From Zarea fungicola (taxonomy: Eukaryota; Ascomycota; Sordariomycetes; Hypocreales; Cordycipitaceae), in NCBI GenBank assembly GCA_900169235.1, contig FWCC01000024.1:56958-120957 (forward strand): a stretch of DNA of 64,000 nt, read 5' to 3'. Shown here piece by piece: positions 20,784-30,520 of this stretch. The position numbers and the translations under genes were made by a program. The notes beneath the pieces were generated by a model that saw nothing but the letters and a program-made list of their open reading frames with translations, made no database searches and was not told the origin of the DNA. Position 1 is the stretch's first letter. Every line of letters starts with the position of its first letter.

Positions 20784-22427
20784 CTACTCCTTCCTATATA
20801 CACGCCGCCCCTCAAACCACGTCTCCTGCACATAGCCATTAATCAGCTTCTCCGGCGTGGGCTCCAGCTCGCACACGACAAAATCCGCCTTGAGCCCCGG
20901 CCGCAGGCTCCCCGTGATGCCGTCCGCAAAGCACGAGTACGCGGACCCGTGCGTCGCGCCCGAAATCGCCTGCGCCACCGTAATGGCAAACTCTGGATTC
21001 ACCACCGTCTCCAGGCCCGGCTCACGGTACGACCGGCGCGTCGTGGCAATGTACATGTTGGGGAGGGGCAGGTGCGGTGCGGTCGGCGCATCCGACCCCA
21101 AGGCGAGCGTCGCCCCTCCGTCGAGGAACTCGCGGTACGCAAAGGCGCGCTTGCACCGGTCCGGGCCGATGAGTTTGGGCCACGCGCGCAGGATGGCCGG
21201 GTCGGCGTGCACGGGCTGGATGGAGGCCGTGATTCCCAGCTTGCCGAGGCGCTGCGCGTCCTCGGGGGTGGAGAGCTCGAGGTGCTCGATGCGGGGGCGG
21301 CGCGAGGCGTCCGTGTTGGCCTCGAGCACGTCAATGGCCATTTTGATGGTGCGGTCACCAATGGCGTGCAGCGCGACCTGCAGCCCCAACCCGTGGGCCT
21401 TGGCGACGACGGTGTGCAGGACGGCCTCGTCCCAGAGGGCGTCGGGGTTCTCACCGGTAGAGTACGGCTCGCGCAGGGAGGCGGTGCACGCGTCGATGAT
21501 GCCGTCGCAGATGATTTTGATGCCGACGACGCGGCAGTCTGGTGTGGTTTGGGCATTGTGCTGGGCCGCCAGCTCCGCGGCGCGGTCGACCTGCGTGAGC
21601 ACGGCGTCGAGAGAATCATTAGGCTTCATGAGCCAGTAGGCTGAGATGCGCATGCTTCCTAGGCTGCCCTGCTCGGCGCGCACCTCCATGAGGGGGTCCC
21701 AGATGTTGTCGTCCATGGCCATGTCGACCATGCCCGTGTAGCCGGCGCTGTTAAAGTGCGCAATGGCGGCGCGGATGGAGGCCTTCTTCTCCTCCATGGA
21801 CGCGACAATGGCGACAAAGGGCCAGATGATCTGAAATACGGCGCCCTCGTTGAAGACGCCGTTGAGCTTCCCGTCGGCGTCGCGCTGCAGCGTGCCGCCC
21901 GCGGGATCGGGGCTGGTGTCTGTGAGATCCATGGTCTTGTAGATCTCGGCGAGGCCCGCGCTGTTGCACCAGGTCGTGTGCAGGTCCTTGGTGTCGACGT
22001 AGATGGGGCGCGGATCCAGATCATCGAGGGCGCTACAGTCGACACCCTCGGGCGTCATGGAGTGCATCCATCCGCGCGCAAAGATGCGTGCGGCCGTGGG
22101 ATCGGCCTCGGCGCCGGCCTTGATGGCGGCGCGCACGTCGGCGAGCGACTTGCAGTGGTCGAGGCTAACCTTTTGCAGGGCCTGGCCGACCATGAGGAGG
22201 TGCAGGTGGCCATCGATGAAGCTGGGCAGGATGTACCGGCCCGAGACATCGTGCACCGTGGCACCGGAGGCGACGGCGGCGTGGACGGCGTCGTCTGTCC
22301 TGGGGCCGACATGCTGAATGACACCCCCGCTCACCACCATGGACTCTGCAAAGACGGGCGGCTCCGCATTCTTGTCCAGGGGGGAGTTGAAGACGTGCCC
22401 GTTGAGGAAAACTGTAGTGTCCGCCAT
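20784..22427 (-). CDS. Amidohydrolase family 3 (YtcJ-like metal-dependent hydrolase)
   Basis: A single exon encoding 547 aa. An N-terminal beta-sandwich segment (VFLNGHVFNSP, GGVIQHVG) precedes the TIM barrel. FIDGHLHL provides the first metal-binding histidines; VALHAIGDRTI, RIEHLEL and LALGSDAPTAP provide later ligands including the catalytic Asp. GLKADFVVCE closes the sandwich domain. These match YtcJ/ExoF-type amidohydrolases, cytoplasmic enzymes acting on N-acyl or amide substrates. Strong GC3 bias resembles the GH3 and alginate-lyase genes. The substrate is unknown. Confidence 0.88.
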   Translation of the reverse strand: MADTTVFLNGHVFNSPLDKNAEPPVFAESMVVSGGVIQHVGPRTDDAVHAAVASGATVHDVSGRYILPSFIDGHLHLLMVGQALQKVSLDHCKSLADVRAAIKAGAEADPTAARIFARGWMHSMTPEGVDCSALDDLDPRPIYVDTKDLHTTWCNSAGLAEIYKTMDLTDTSPDPAGGTLQRDADGKLNGVFNEGAVFQIIWPFVAIVASMEEKKASIRAAIAHFNSAGYTGMVDMAMDDNIWDPLMEVRAEQGSLGSMRISAYWLMKPNDSLDAVLTQVDRAAELAAQHNAQTTPDCRVVGIKIICDGIIDACTASLREPYSTGENPDALWDEAVLHTVVAKAHGLGLQVALHAIGDRTIKMAIDVLEANTDASRRPRIEHLELSTPEDAQRLGKLGITASIQPVHADPAILRAWPKLIGPDRCKRAFAYREFLDGGATLALGSDAPTAPHLPLPNMYIATTRRSYREPGLETVVNPEFAITVAQAISGATHGSAYSCFADGITGSLRPGLKADFVVCELEPTPEKLINGYVQETWFEGRRVYRKE

Positions 22428-23426
22428 TGTTTGCCGGCCTGCCGTGAAATTTTTAATGACGCAGATTGGTGTTTGGTGTGCTTTTCCTTGTCTGGACGGG
22501 CCTTGAATAGACCGCCGCTGTCAAGCCCGATGTCGCCCGCGAGACATGGAGCCGCGGAGTAGATGGGAGCTCCGCATCACGTCTAGCACTCCGGCCGTGC
22601 GCCCAAGCTTGGCATGTTTTCTTGGATGAAAAATGAAGCTCATAGATATTTCAGTAAATTTACAGGTGTAGTCGCAAGTCAATTGCTGAGTAATAATTCA
22701 GACTGGTGGTTGTTGGAGCCCTGTTGACCGTTGCATTCATCGGCATCTGATTGGGGATCCGGGGCCCAACTACTCCGTCATCTAACGGGGAATTATCCTG
22801 TTGGTGCAAACTCAACGATCCGGCAATCAGAGGACGAGAAATTAATTTCAATCGACTAGTTGGGTACGACCTTGCGGCTGAAGGTCCAAGAACCACATGG
22901 CTGGCTGGCAGACCGACTGCCGAACATGTCCGTGTCAGCCCATGTTATATAAAAACAAGCCACCGCGTTGGAGGCGCTCGACTGGACTTCGGTCATGGAC
23001 GCGCGGAAAAACCGCATAAACAAGGCGAGTAATGGCAAGGACTAGGCAGAGCTGACGTTAGTGGAAATTATCCCCGCGCACTAGCCATTCCAAGCCTGTC
23101 TTTCCCCGCAGCTAAATAACAGACACTGGGGGAAAAAGTCCCCATTAGAGCCTTGGCGCAATGGGGTTGCTTCTGCCAGGTCTGGGGTAGCGAGGCTGAG
23201 GCTGTTATTGGTGGAAGATATAACCCGAGGTCTGGAGTTCTTCCATGTAAGTGACGGAGGAGCTCCGAAGTATTATTGGAGAATTAAGCTATTATTTATG
23301 CTAGACATATATAGCTTCATGCTTAATGTGATTTTTTTTTTCAACTCCCTTTTCTTGCCACTGCTTGTCAAGCTTCAATCTTGTCAGTCTTGTCATTGTC
23401 AATCCTTCAATCCAGTGTCACCCAAG
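22428..23426. other. Divergent intergenic region, amidohydrolase / alginate lyase-like
   Basis: About 1 kb of shared upstream DNA with no supportable gene. A TATA-like CATATATAG lies at 23306-23314, about 115 bp before the lyase ATG, and a T-run lies near 23332-23341. Confidence 0.5.
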
Positions 23427-24662
23427 ATGAAGTTCACTGCCCTCTTCACAGCATCAATTGCTGCCGTGACCGTTGCCCAAGATGCAGACTTTGGGTGGGG
23501 TGTGCCAAACACCGCCGTCATTGACGGTGTAGACCTCGCCCAGGCCAAGCGCAACCTGGAGCGAGGCGACCGCACCCTCAAGGAGGCCCTGAAGCACCTC
23601 ACCGCACAGGCAGACTACTGGCTGGACAAGGGCCCGTGGACCGTGACCAACAAGACGACGGCGCCGCCTGGGGGCTCGATCCACGACTACGCGTCGCAGG
23701 CGCCGTACTGGTGGCCCAACCCCAACACGACGGACGGGTGCCCGTACATTCAGCGCGACGGCGTGCGCAACCCAGACGTGGACAAGTACGCGGAGCGCAC
23801 CAACGTGAACCGCATGTTCAACTCGAGCTACGTGCTCTCGCTGGCGTGGTACTACACGGGAAAACCCATCTACGCGCAAAAGGCGTCCACCATTCTCCGC
23901 ACCTGGTTCCTGGACGAGAAGACGTACATGGCGCCGAACCTGAACCACGCGCAGATTATCCCCTGCGCCAACACGGGCCGCTCCATTGGCATCATCGATT
24001 TCAGCCAGGAGTTTACCAATGTCGTGGACGCGGTGGCCATTCTCAACTCGGGCGCGCCGTTTTGGACGGGCGCGGACCGCGACGGCTTCACCAAGTGGAC
24101 CAATGACTTTTTGACGTGGCTCACGCAGTCGAAATTCGGCATCGACGAGGCCAACGCCAAAAACAACCACGGCACTTTCGCCAACATGCAGATTGCCGCG
24201 CTGGCGCTGTTTGTGGGCAACAAGACGCTGGCCAAGACGACGTCGAACCGCATCTTTGACATTATCAACAGCCAGATTGCCGCGACGGGTTTCATGCCCC
24301 AGGAGACGGCGCGCACCAACAGCTGGCACTACTCCAACTTTAACCTCGGCGCGCTGCTGCGGTGGGCGCTCGTGGCCAAGAAGGTCGGGCTCGACGTGTA
24401 CAAGTACAAGGGGCCCCAGGGCCAGTCCGTCTTCAAGGCGGCCAACGTCATGATCCCCGCAGCCATCAACGGTGCCTCCAAGTGGCCGTTCCAGGACCTC
24501 ACCTTTGAGGGGTTCGCCGGCACGGACAACATGCACGCGGCGGCGCAGGCGGGTCTCTGCCAGGCGAGGCGCGCGGTGAAGCATCTGCCGCCGCCTCCTG
24601 GTGGTGACATTTTCCCTCTGCGACCGGCACCTCAGCAGCTGGATAGCATTGTTGTGCTGTAG
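23427..24662 (+). CDS. Secreted alginate-lyase-fold polysaccharide lyase
   Basis: A single exon encoding 411 aa. Residues 1-17 form a signal peptide (MKFTALFTASIAAVTVA). The body is an alpha-barrel lyase of the Alginate_lyase family: DYASQAPYWWPNP, GVRNPDVDKY, LRTWFLDEKTYMAPNLNHAQ, KNNHGTFANMQ (the Asn/His pair expected in catalysis) and RTNSWHYSNFNL. Fungal members often act on glucuronan or other uronic-acid polymers rather than alginate, so substrate is left open. The frame is open upstream to 23208, but the Met at 23427 begins the signal peptide and follows a TATA box by 115 bp. The C-terminus is proline-rich. Confidence 0.85.
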   Translation: MKFTALFTASIAAVTVAQDADFGWGVPNTAVIDGVDLAQAKRNLERGDRTLKEALKHLTAQADYWLDKGPWTVTNKTTAPPGGSIHDYASQAPYWWPNPNTTDGCPYIQRDGVRNPDVDKYAERTNVNRMFNSSYVLSLAWYYTGKPIYAQKASTILRTWFLDEKTYMAPNLNHAQIIPCANTGRSIGIIDFSQEFTNVVDAVAILNSGAPFWTGADRDGFTKWTNDFLTWLTQSKFGIDEANAKNNHGTFANMQIAALALFVGNKTLAKTTSNRIFDIINSQIAATGFMPQETARTNSWHYSNFNLGALLRWALVAKKVGLDVYKYKGPQGQSVFKAANVMIPAAINGASKWPFQDLTFEGFAGTDNMHAAAQAGLCQARRAVKHLPPPPGGDIFPLRPAPQQLDSIVVL

Positions 24663-25086
24663 GTGTGTTGTTGTTGTGTGGTGGTGTGGTGTGGTGTGTG
24701 GTGGTGTGTTGTGGTGGGCTGTGCTTCTATTCAGCGGCAAAGGTCAAAATAGAACGTGTACATGATTAAGCGTTGTCGAGTTTCTAATGACGAAAATGAT
24801 GGAGTTTCACTTCAACTTATATAGTAACAGAAGAGGGCATCATGAATCTTGCATGGTACTCATTAAATGAATCTACATCTTGAATTTGTATGATACTCAT
24901 TTCGATAAATCTAATCTGTATCCCATGTCAAAGTAAAGTGAAAAAAAAAAGGCTCATCATGAATCCAGCATGGTATTCATTCAATGCATCTACTTCTATA
25001 ATTCTATGCAACAGTAAAGTAAAGTAAAGTTAAAAAAAATAGTCAAAAGATGAACGGTGAAAAAAAAGCGCATGATCCAGTCGTGC
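24663..25086. repeat. Convergent spacer with GT-rich tract and diverged duplication
   Basis: 24663-24722 is a GT/GGT-rich low-complexity tract. About 24837-24952 and 24953-25045 look like diverged copies: both contain CATCATGAATC, GCATGGTA, TTCATT/CTCATT, ATCTAC and AGTAAAGT, ending in poly-A runs. No gene is seen. Confidence 0.55.
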
Positions 25087-26664
25087 TCATTTTCGTGCAG
25101 ATTCCAGATCTGATGATGCTTGAGATTGGTGAGTATATATTCCGAGTAATTCTGCCGAGAAGCGCTCTAGATGGGCAAACCGTCGAACGCCGGCCGTCCG
25201 CAGACAGTCGTGGGCGGCCTTGAGCAGGGCAGGGTGTAGTGTCTCTGGGAGTGCGGCAATGTCGGCCATGGACACTTCGATTTGCTCTGCATTTGGGTTG
25301 CAGAGGGAGTCGCAGATGGTGGCATCTGAGACGACGCTGATGCAAAAGGGCTCCAGTAGGCCAGACTGGTAAATGAGGTCAAGAGCCAGTGGTAGCGTAG
25401 CGGCCTGTCGGACGAGGTCGTTTTCAGCACCAGCCTGTGGGCGGCGTGCAAGACTGCGTCGTGCATCGGCAGCAAAGCGGAGATTCTGGGACAGCTTGTC
25501 GAGGTCCATGTCTGGCATCTGGCGCATGTGGTCGTGGCTATAGCCCAGCCTGGTGCGCCAGAACCAGTTGCAAAAGATGGAGAGGACAATGACGGGTATG
25601 AGGACGACGTATGCTTGCCATCGTGTGGCTGTAATCATGGAGGCGATACCGCCGACGAGGGTGATGATGCCGTTGATGACGCAGTAGAGGACGAGTTTCT
25701 TGCCACGCTCGTGGACCAATGTGTACTCGTGGGAGCCGGGAAGGGCGCGAGCTGTGGCCTTGACGTGTCCTCTGGTAGTTGTGGCAAGGTAGGCTGCCCA
25801 TGCCGAGTTGACGAGGCCGTAGAGGGCAATGGGGGTGTTTCCGAGATAACCGGAGAGGATGTTACTAACTGTAAAGACGGTGCGGTTGGCGCCGCCAATG
25901 GCCATGAATGTGCCAATGGAGATGAGAACGGAGCCAAAGCCCATGAGACAGTCCATTCCAAAGCGGTTGATGAGCTCACTGCCGAGCTCGCGCAGGTTGA
26001 GCTCGAGCAGTACGGAAATGTCGCGGCTGCTGTTGTCCTGGGACTGGCGGCGCTCTAGCATCTGCTTGAGCTGGGCACGCTGTCGTCGGAGGAAGACGAC
26101 GTTGCGCCAGGCAAAGAGGGCGTCGCGGATGGCATAGACGGACAGGATACCAGCGCCTGTGCCACCGATGGCCATGAAAACGACGGCATAAATGGGGACG
26201 GGAATGTCGTTCCAGACATTGGCGGCAAAGTCGCCGGCGTTGGCGAGCTCGAGGAAACCGACGGCGAGACTCAGGTTGTTGCGGAAGCGGTCCTCGAGGA
26301 CAGGCAGATAGGCACCAGTGGAGGGGTTCTTGGCGAGACGTATGGGATGGTGGTGAGGAAGATGATGGTCCGTGTCGGCAATGTCGGTAATGGCAGATGA
26401 ATCCCCCTCGGCATCGACATATGCGTCGACCTTTTCCTTGACATTTGCATCGACGCTGACACTGGCATCTGCACTTGTATCGACATTTGCATCTGCATTT
26501 ACATCGACATTTGCATCTGTATCGACATCTGCATCGACATCTGGGGAGGGCTGGTCTTGGATGGAGGCTGTGTCTCTTGGCTCCACGGGTGCGGCCGCAT
26601 CAGGCTTTTGCACAGCCCCGATGGCAGAGGCCATGACGGTGTCCCTTTCGCCTAATCGCTCCAT
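25087..26664 (-). CDS. Multi-pass membrane protein of unknown function with acidic repeat N-terminus
   Basis: A single exon encoding 525 aa. Residues about 40-90 are low complexity, built from Asp/Val/Ala/Asn units (DVDADVDTDANVDVNADANV) encoded by repeats related to GACATTTGCATCT on the plus strand. About five hydrophobic helices follow: AVVFMAIGGTGAGILSVYAI, MGFGSVLISIGTFMAIGG, IALYGLVNSAWAAYLA, LVLYCVINGIITLVGGIASM and YVVLIPVIVLSIFCNWFW. The C-terminal 150 residues are soluble and helical. I do not recognise the family beyond fungal integral membrane proteins. A second ATG 10 codons downstream is an alternative start. Confidence 0.75.
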   Translation of the reverse strand: MERLGERDTVMASAIGAVQKPDAAAPVEPRDTASIQDQPSPDVDADVDTDANVDVNADANVDTSADASVSVDANVKEKVDAYVDAEGDSSAITDIADTDHHLPHHHPIRLAKNPSTGAYLPVLEDRFRNNLSLAVGFLELANAGDFAANVWNDIPVPIYAVVFMAIGGTGAGILSVYAIRDALFAWRNVVFLRRQRAQLKQMLERRQSQDNSSRDISVLLELNLRELGSELINRFGMDCLMGFGSVLISIGTFMAIGGANRTVFTVSNILSGYLGNTPIALYGLVNSAWAAYLATTTRGHVKATARALPGSHEYTLVHERGKKLVLYCVINGIITLVGGIASMITATRWQAYVVLIPVIVLSIFCNWFWRTRLGYSHDHMRQMPDMDLDKLSQNLRFAADARRSLARRPQAGAENDLVRQAATLPLALDLIYQSGLLEPFCISVVSDATICDSLCNPNAEQIEVSMADIAALPETLHPALLKAAHDCLRTAGVRRFAHLERFSAELLGIYTHQSQASSDLESARK

Positions 26665-27277
26665 AATTCCCCCTGATGCCGAGCAGAACAGGCGGGTCGC
26701 CTGCTGGGCAATGGATAATGCGTGTGTGTGTGTAATTAATATGTAATGGAGTTGTGATGAAGACGATGGATTTGGATGGATAATTGGGCGGTATGAAGCC
26801 GTTGAGAAGAATCAGGGGAAAATTTTGCCTATATAGAAAGGGAGGAGAAGAGGAACGCCTGGCAGTGCCGTAGGACCCGGCGACCGGCGAGCCGGCCAGC
26901 TAACCGACTCGCTGTCTGGCTTGCGTGGCTTGCGTGGCCTCTGATGAAGGAGCCACTGCCAGTATAAGGGTCTGGCTGTGGCTCGTTTTGGTGCCATTTT
27001 TACGACTCCACAGGGCAAAATACAGTGGCCCATCAAAATACAGTGGGCTCAGAATACTTTGGCTTATCAGAATACAGTGGCACATCAAAATATAGTGGGC
27101 TCACAGATACAGTGGTTGAGTGGCTGATCAGATACAGCGGCTCAGCAATTGCACTCCATCAAATACAGAGCACCGTCCATCGGCCAACTAGTTACTGGTA
27201 AAGGCACACGGCCAGGTTCCGGGACCCTAATTTTAGCACCCTTTAGCACCCTTTTGCATTTTAGTGGCGCTGCCGCT
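26665..27277. other. Upstream region of membrane protein, with degenerate minisatellite
   Basis: 613 bp between the membrane-protein gene and the hypothetical gene at 27278. There is a short GT run near 26723. The 27017-27171 part is a degenerate repeat, listed separately. Confidence 0.5.
27017..27171. repeat. Degenerate ~17-18 bp minisatellite, core ATACAGTGG
   Basis: Copies of AAAATACAGTGG or close variants start at 27017, 27035, 27051, 27069, 27087, 27104, 27129 and about 27160. Most spacing is 16-18 bp, with CATCA or GGCTCA linkers. Confidence 0.7.
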
Positions 27278-27847
27278 TTACCGAGTTATAGCGCCAACGA
27301 CCGCTATAGCCCCTGTAGTGACCCGGCACGATGTATGTAACACCCACATGAAAATGCCCTTTCTTGGATCACCACCATTGTCTTGGCCCCAGACGTCGGC
27401 AAGCCACGCCGGACATGCCCCGTCCATCACGGCAAACCCTGCCATCACCACTGAACTATCCGGCATCAAACTCTGCATTCTGCCGTTTTTCATAGATATG
27501 GCACACGGTAACCCAGGTATGCAGATTTTGCTCTCAAACAGCCTCTCTTCACCGTCCAGGCCCATGATGCGCACCGTTTGTACAGTCATCTGTCTGCTGA
27601 CGATCGGCGTGCAGCCATCCAAAGATCCATCGTATCTCACCAATTCCACAGCTTTCCTTGGCGACGGAGCTACTTTTTCGTCCGACCGAAAGAGCCAGCT
27701 AGCACTATTTACCAACTCGCTGGAATCAGCCACTATCAGTCCACCAGTCAACCAGTCAACCAGTCCCGCAGGTGGCTCAAACGAACAAGAATAGAAGCAC
27801 TCATTTCCAGGAAGAACGGCATACATATTCTTATTAACCGGGGCCAT
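27278..27847 (-). CDS. Hypothetical protein, 189 aa
   Basis: A single open frame beginning at an ATG with favourable context (A at -3, G at +4). It encodes a balanced, Cys-containing protein with no signal peptide or clear domain. Several short hydrophobic stretches are present, including the C-terminal TTGAIAVVGAI. I do not recognise it. It sits between the membrane-protein gene and the M20 gene, on the same strand. It could be a species-restricted gene or a chance frame. Confidence 0.35.
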   Translation of the reverse strand: MAPVNKNMYAVLPGNECFYSCSFEPPAGLVDWLTGGLIVADSSELVNSASWLFRSDEKVAPSPRKAVELVRYDGSLDGCTPIVSRQMTVQTVRIMGLDGEERLFESKICIPGLPCAISMKNGRMQSLMPDSSVVMAGFAVMDGACPAWLADVWGQDNGGDPRKGIFMWVLHTSCRVTTGAIAVVGAITR

Positions 27848-28040
27848 TGTCCTGTGCGGCTTCACACATCGTATTAAACCTGCTCAGTGGCAACTTGCAG
27901 CCACCAGCTACACGCTGGCTATCCAACGCTAAAGTGGTAAATGCCGCATCACTCGTGAGTCGCGGCTCAGTGGAAAGCACAAAGGGCCGATGGAAAAAAA
28001 CTTTGAATACGTCCAAATACGAAACTACACATCCACCAGA

Positions 28041-29303
28041 TCAAGAAAGATATCGGTACGCCGTCACAGCGTGAATCTGCGCCACCTGAACTAGCTCTTC
28101 CACCTCCAAATATTCGTCCCCGCCACCCATGTTATACGGCGTCAACCCAATCACCACAGACGGCACCCCCGAAGCTCTAAACAATCGCGCATCAGATGCC
28201 CCAACGCGCATATTCACCACGGCTTTGCTATCCACAATCAGCCTCGTAGCCTCCAGCGCCGCTTGCACAATCTCCTCCGTCGTCCCCGTCCACGACGGCT
28301 CATATGCTCGTACGATGCGGTAGGATATGCCCTCTGCCGAGCTGAGCCGCGCCTTTATTTCGGATTTTAGTGTGTCGGTCGAAATTCCCATGGGCAGCCG
28401 AATGTCGAGCCTCGCAGACGCCGACTCAGGTACAAGATTCGTCGACGTCCCACCCATGATCTTGCCAATGTTGACCGTCACACGGCCGAGAACATCTGCC
28501 TCGCCCTCACCACCCAGAGGTTCAGACACTTCTTTGGCCGCTTCAATAGCCGTCGTCACCTCTGGTGGCGCACTTGGCTGAAGCTCTTCCAGCGACTTGA
28601 GTGGCGCCAGCGCTGCCAGCAAGCGATCAATCGCATTCACGCCTCGATGGACATGTGCCCCGTGGGCCGCCCTGCCCGTCGCCTCCACCTCCACCCACAG
28701 CAGTCCCTTTTCTCCCGCTCGCACAATGAGCGGCGACCCAGCATCGCCGCAGATCATGGCATCGGCCTGACCAACTGCTGGAACATACCGTAGCAGATGG
28801 GCCGTGCCAAGCGTGCCCATGGTCTCCTCGTCTCCTGCCAAGGCAATGACCACGTCGCCGCTCCAGTTTTCCACGGAGCCAGCGAGGGCCGACACGGCAA
28901 TGATGGAAGCCGCTATCCCGCCCTTCATGTCCGAGCTGCCCCGTCCGTACATGCGCTCGCCGTCGCCGCTCAACTCGCCCTCAAAGGGGCTCACTGTCCA
29001 TCCCCACAAGTCGCCAGTTGGGTACGTGTCCAAGTGGCCGCTAAACACGAGCCGTTTTCCGGGTCGACCTGATGAAATCACGGCCACCACGTTGGTAATC
29101 CCAGGTACAGATTCAACCAACGACACCTCGCTGGACGGGATTAAATTTCGAATTAGCTGCGCCGCGACTCTGGCCACGGCAGTCACGTCACCCGGTGGAT
29201 TGGTGGACGGAGTTGACACGAGTTCCCGCGTCACGGAGATGAGAGCCGGCGCCTTGGCCTGAATGGCCAAGCGCAGTCGATCTAGAACATTTGAGTCGGT
29301 CAT
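28041..29303 (-). CDS. M20 family metallopeptidase / deacylase (ArgE/DapE-like)
   Basis: A single exon encoding 420 aa. It has the di-zinc ligands and catalytic residues of M20A enzymes: GHLDTYP (His90, Asp92), GSSDMKGG (Asp125) and GDEE (Asp158, Glu159, Glu160). The central dimerisation domain contains GRAAHGAHVHRGVNAI and NIGKIMGGTSTNLVP. The closing motif NMGGGDEYL takes the place of the usual C-terminal HxxxE metal motif; the His is not obvious there, so zinc coordination may differ. Relatives are acetylornithine deacetylase and succinyl-diaminopimelate desuccinylase; fungal copies usually act on small N-acyl amino acids. It lies 207 bp downstream of, and on the same strand as, the carbamoylase-like M20 gene. 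Confidence 0.87.
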   Translation of the reverse strand: MTDSNVLDRLRLAIQAKAPALISVTRELVSTPSTNPPGDVTAVARVAAQLIRNLIPSSEVSLVESVPGITNVVAVISSGRPGKRLVFSGHLDTYPTGDLWGWTVSPFEGELSGDGERMYGRGSSDMKGGIAASIIAVSALAGSVENWSGDVVIALAGDEETMGTLGTAHLLRYVPAVGQADAMICGDAGSPLIVRAGEKGLLWVEVEATGRAAHGAHVHRGVNAIDRLLAALAPLKSLEELQPSAPPEVTTAIEAAKEVSEPLGGEGEADVLGRVTVNIGKIMGGTSTNLVPESASARLDIRLPMGISTDTLKSEIKARLSSAEGISYRIVRAYEPSWTGTTEEIVQAALEATRLIVDSKAVVNMRVGASDARLFRASGVPSVVIGLTPYNMGGGDEYLEVEELVQVAQIHAVTAYRYLS

Positions 29304-29510
29304 TTCAAAATAAAGAAACAGATGTCAAAAAAATCTAGATGATGAATTTGATGCAAGTTTTGGCATTTGTCCCATCTACTGGCAGCCACTGCTTTGTTCC
29401 CCAACTACGTCACCGAAGTCGGGCATTCCCCACGGTCGACGGAGACGCCACCCCGTTACTAGTCCGGCGCCTTTAAACTTTTCACTGTATTTGTGACTAA
29501 CTAGTCGAAC

Positions 29511-30472
29511 TCATGCTTTTGCTTTGAAACGGTCATAGGCCACAACTGCATCCAGCAATGTTTGTGTTCCAAGGGCACTTTAATTTAATTAGCTTTTCCC
29601 CATAACATTGTATGAGCCGGTTGTTTACTTACCAATCCTCTGGCGATGTGTATTCTTCAGGATGGTGGCTCACGCCGTCCTTGCACGGCACGAAAATCAT
29701 GGTCGTGGGGCATATTTTACTCGTGTACACGCTATCGTGACCGGCACCGCTCGTGAGAGGGCTCCAGCCATCGCTACCTACCAAGTTCGTCGCAGCATCC
29801 TCAACAGCCCGGATGCAGTCCTTGTCAAACTTGACGGCGGGGGAATTGGTGTCGAGCGTCGTGGTGTAGCTCACGCCCTTGCCGTCCTCCTTGGCGATGC
29901 GCGCAAACGACGCGTAAATCTCGTCCACCACTGTCGCCACCACGGCGTCGTCGGGGTGGCGCACGTCGAGCGAAAAGGACACGTGCGCCGCAATGGTGTT
30001 TGTGGAGGACGTCGCGGGGATCTTGAAGATGCCCGTGGATGCCAGCGCGCCGTGGGCCTTTGCGATTTCGTGCGACGAGGAAATCATCTTGGATGCCGCG
30101 AGGAGCGGATCGCTGCGCATGTACAGCGGCGTCGTGCCCGTGTGGGAGTCGCGGCCCTGGACGTTTACGGTGAACCACTTGTATGCCTGCGCGCCCTGGA
30201 CGACGCCAATCTTTTTCTTGGTGTCCTGCAGCACGGGGCTCTGCTCAATGTGCAGCTCAAAGTGTGCGCCGAGTGGGTAGCCCGTGTCGAAGGAGCACGC
30301 GACGGGTCCGATCAGGCCGTGCCGTTGCAGCTCTGACTTGACCGTCTTGCATGGGTCAAAGACGTCGGGGGTCGACCAGGCCGTCTCGAGCGGGATCTTG
30401 CCGGCCCAGACACCCGAGCCCATCATGGAGATGGGAAATCGAGCACCTTCTTCGCTGTGACTTGTCAGATAC

Positions 30473-30520
<48 letters not shown>

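Noticed and set aside
21756..22562. Long plus-strand frames opposite the amidohydrolase
   Set aside because: Shadow of strong GC3 bias; the minus-strand frame carries all catalytic motifs.
23454..24740. 428-aa antisense open frame opposite the alginate-lyase gene
   Set aside because: It is Arg/Val/His-rich low-complexity translation caused by GC-rich third positions of the real gene, with no motifs.
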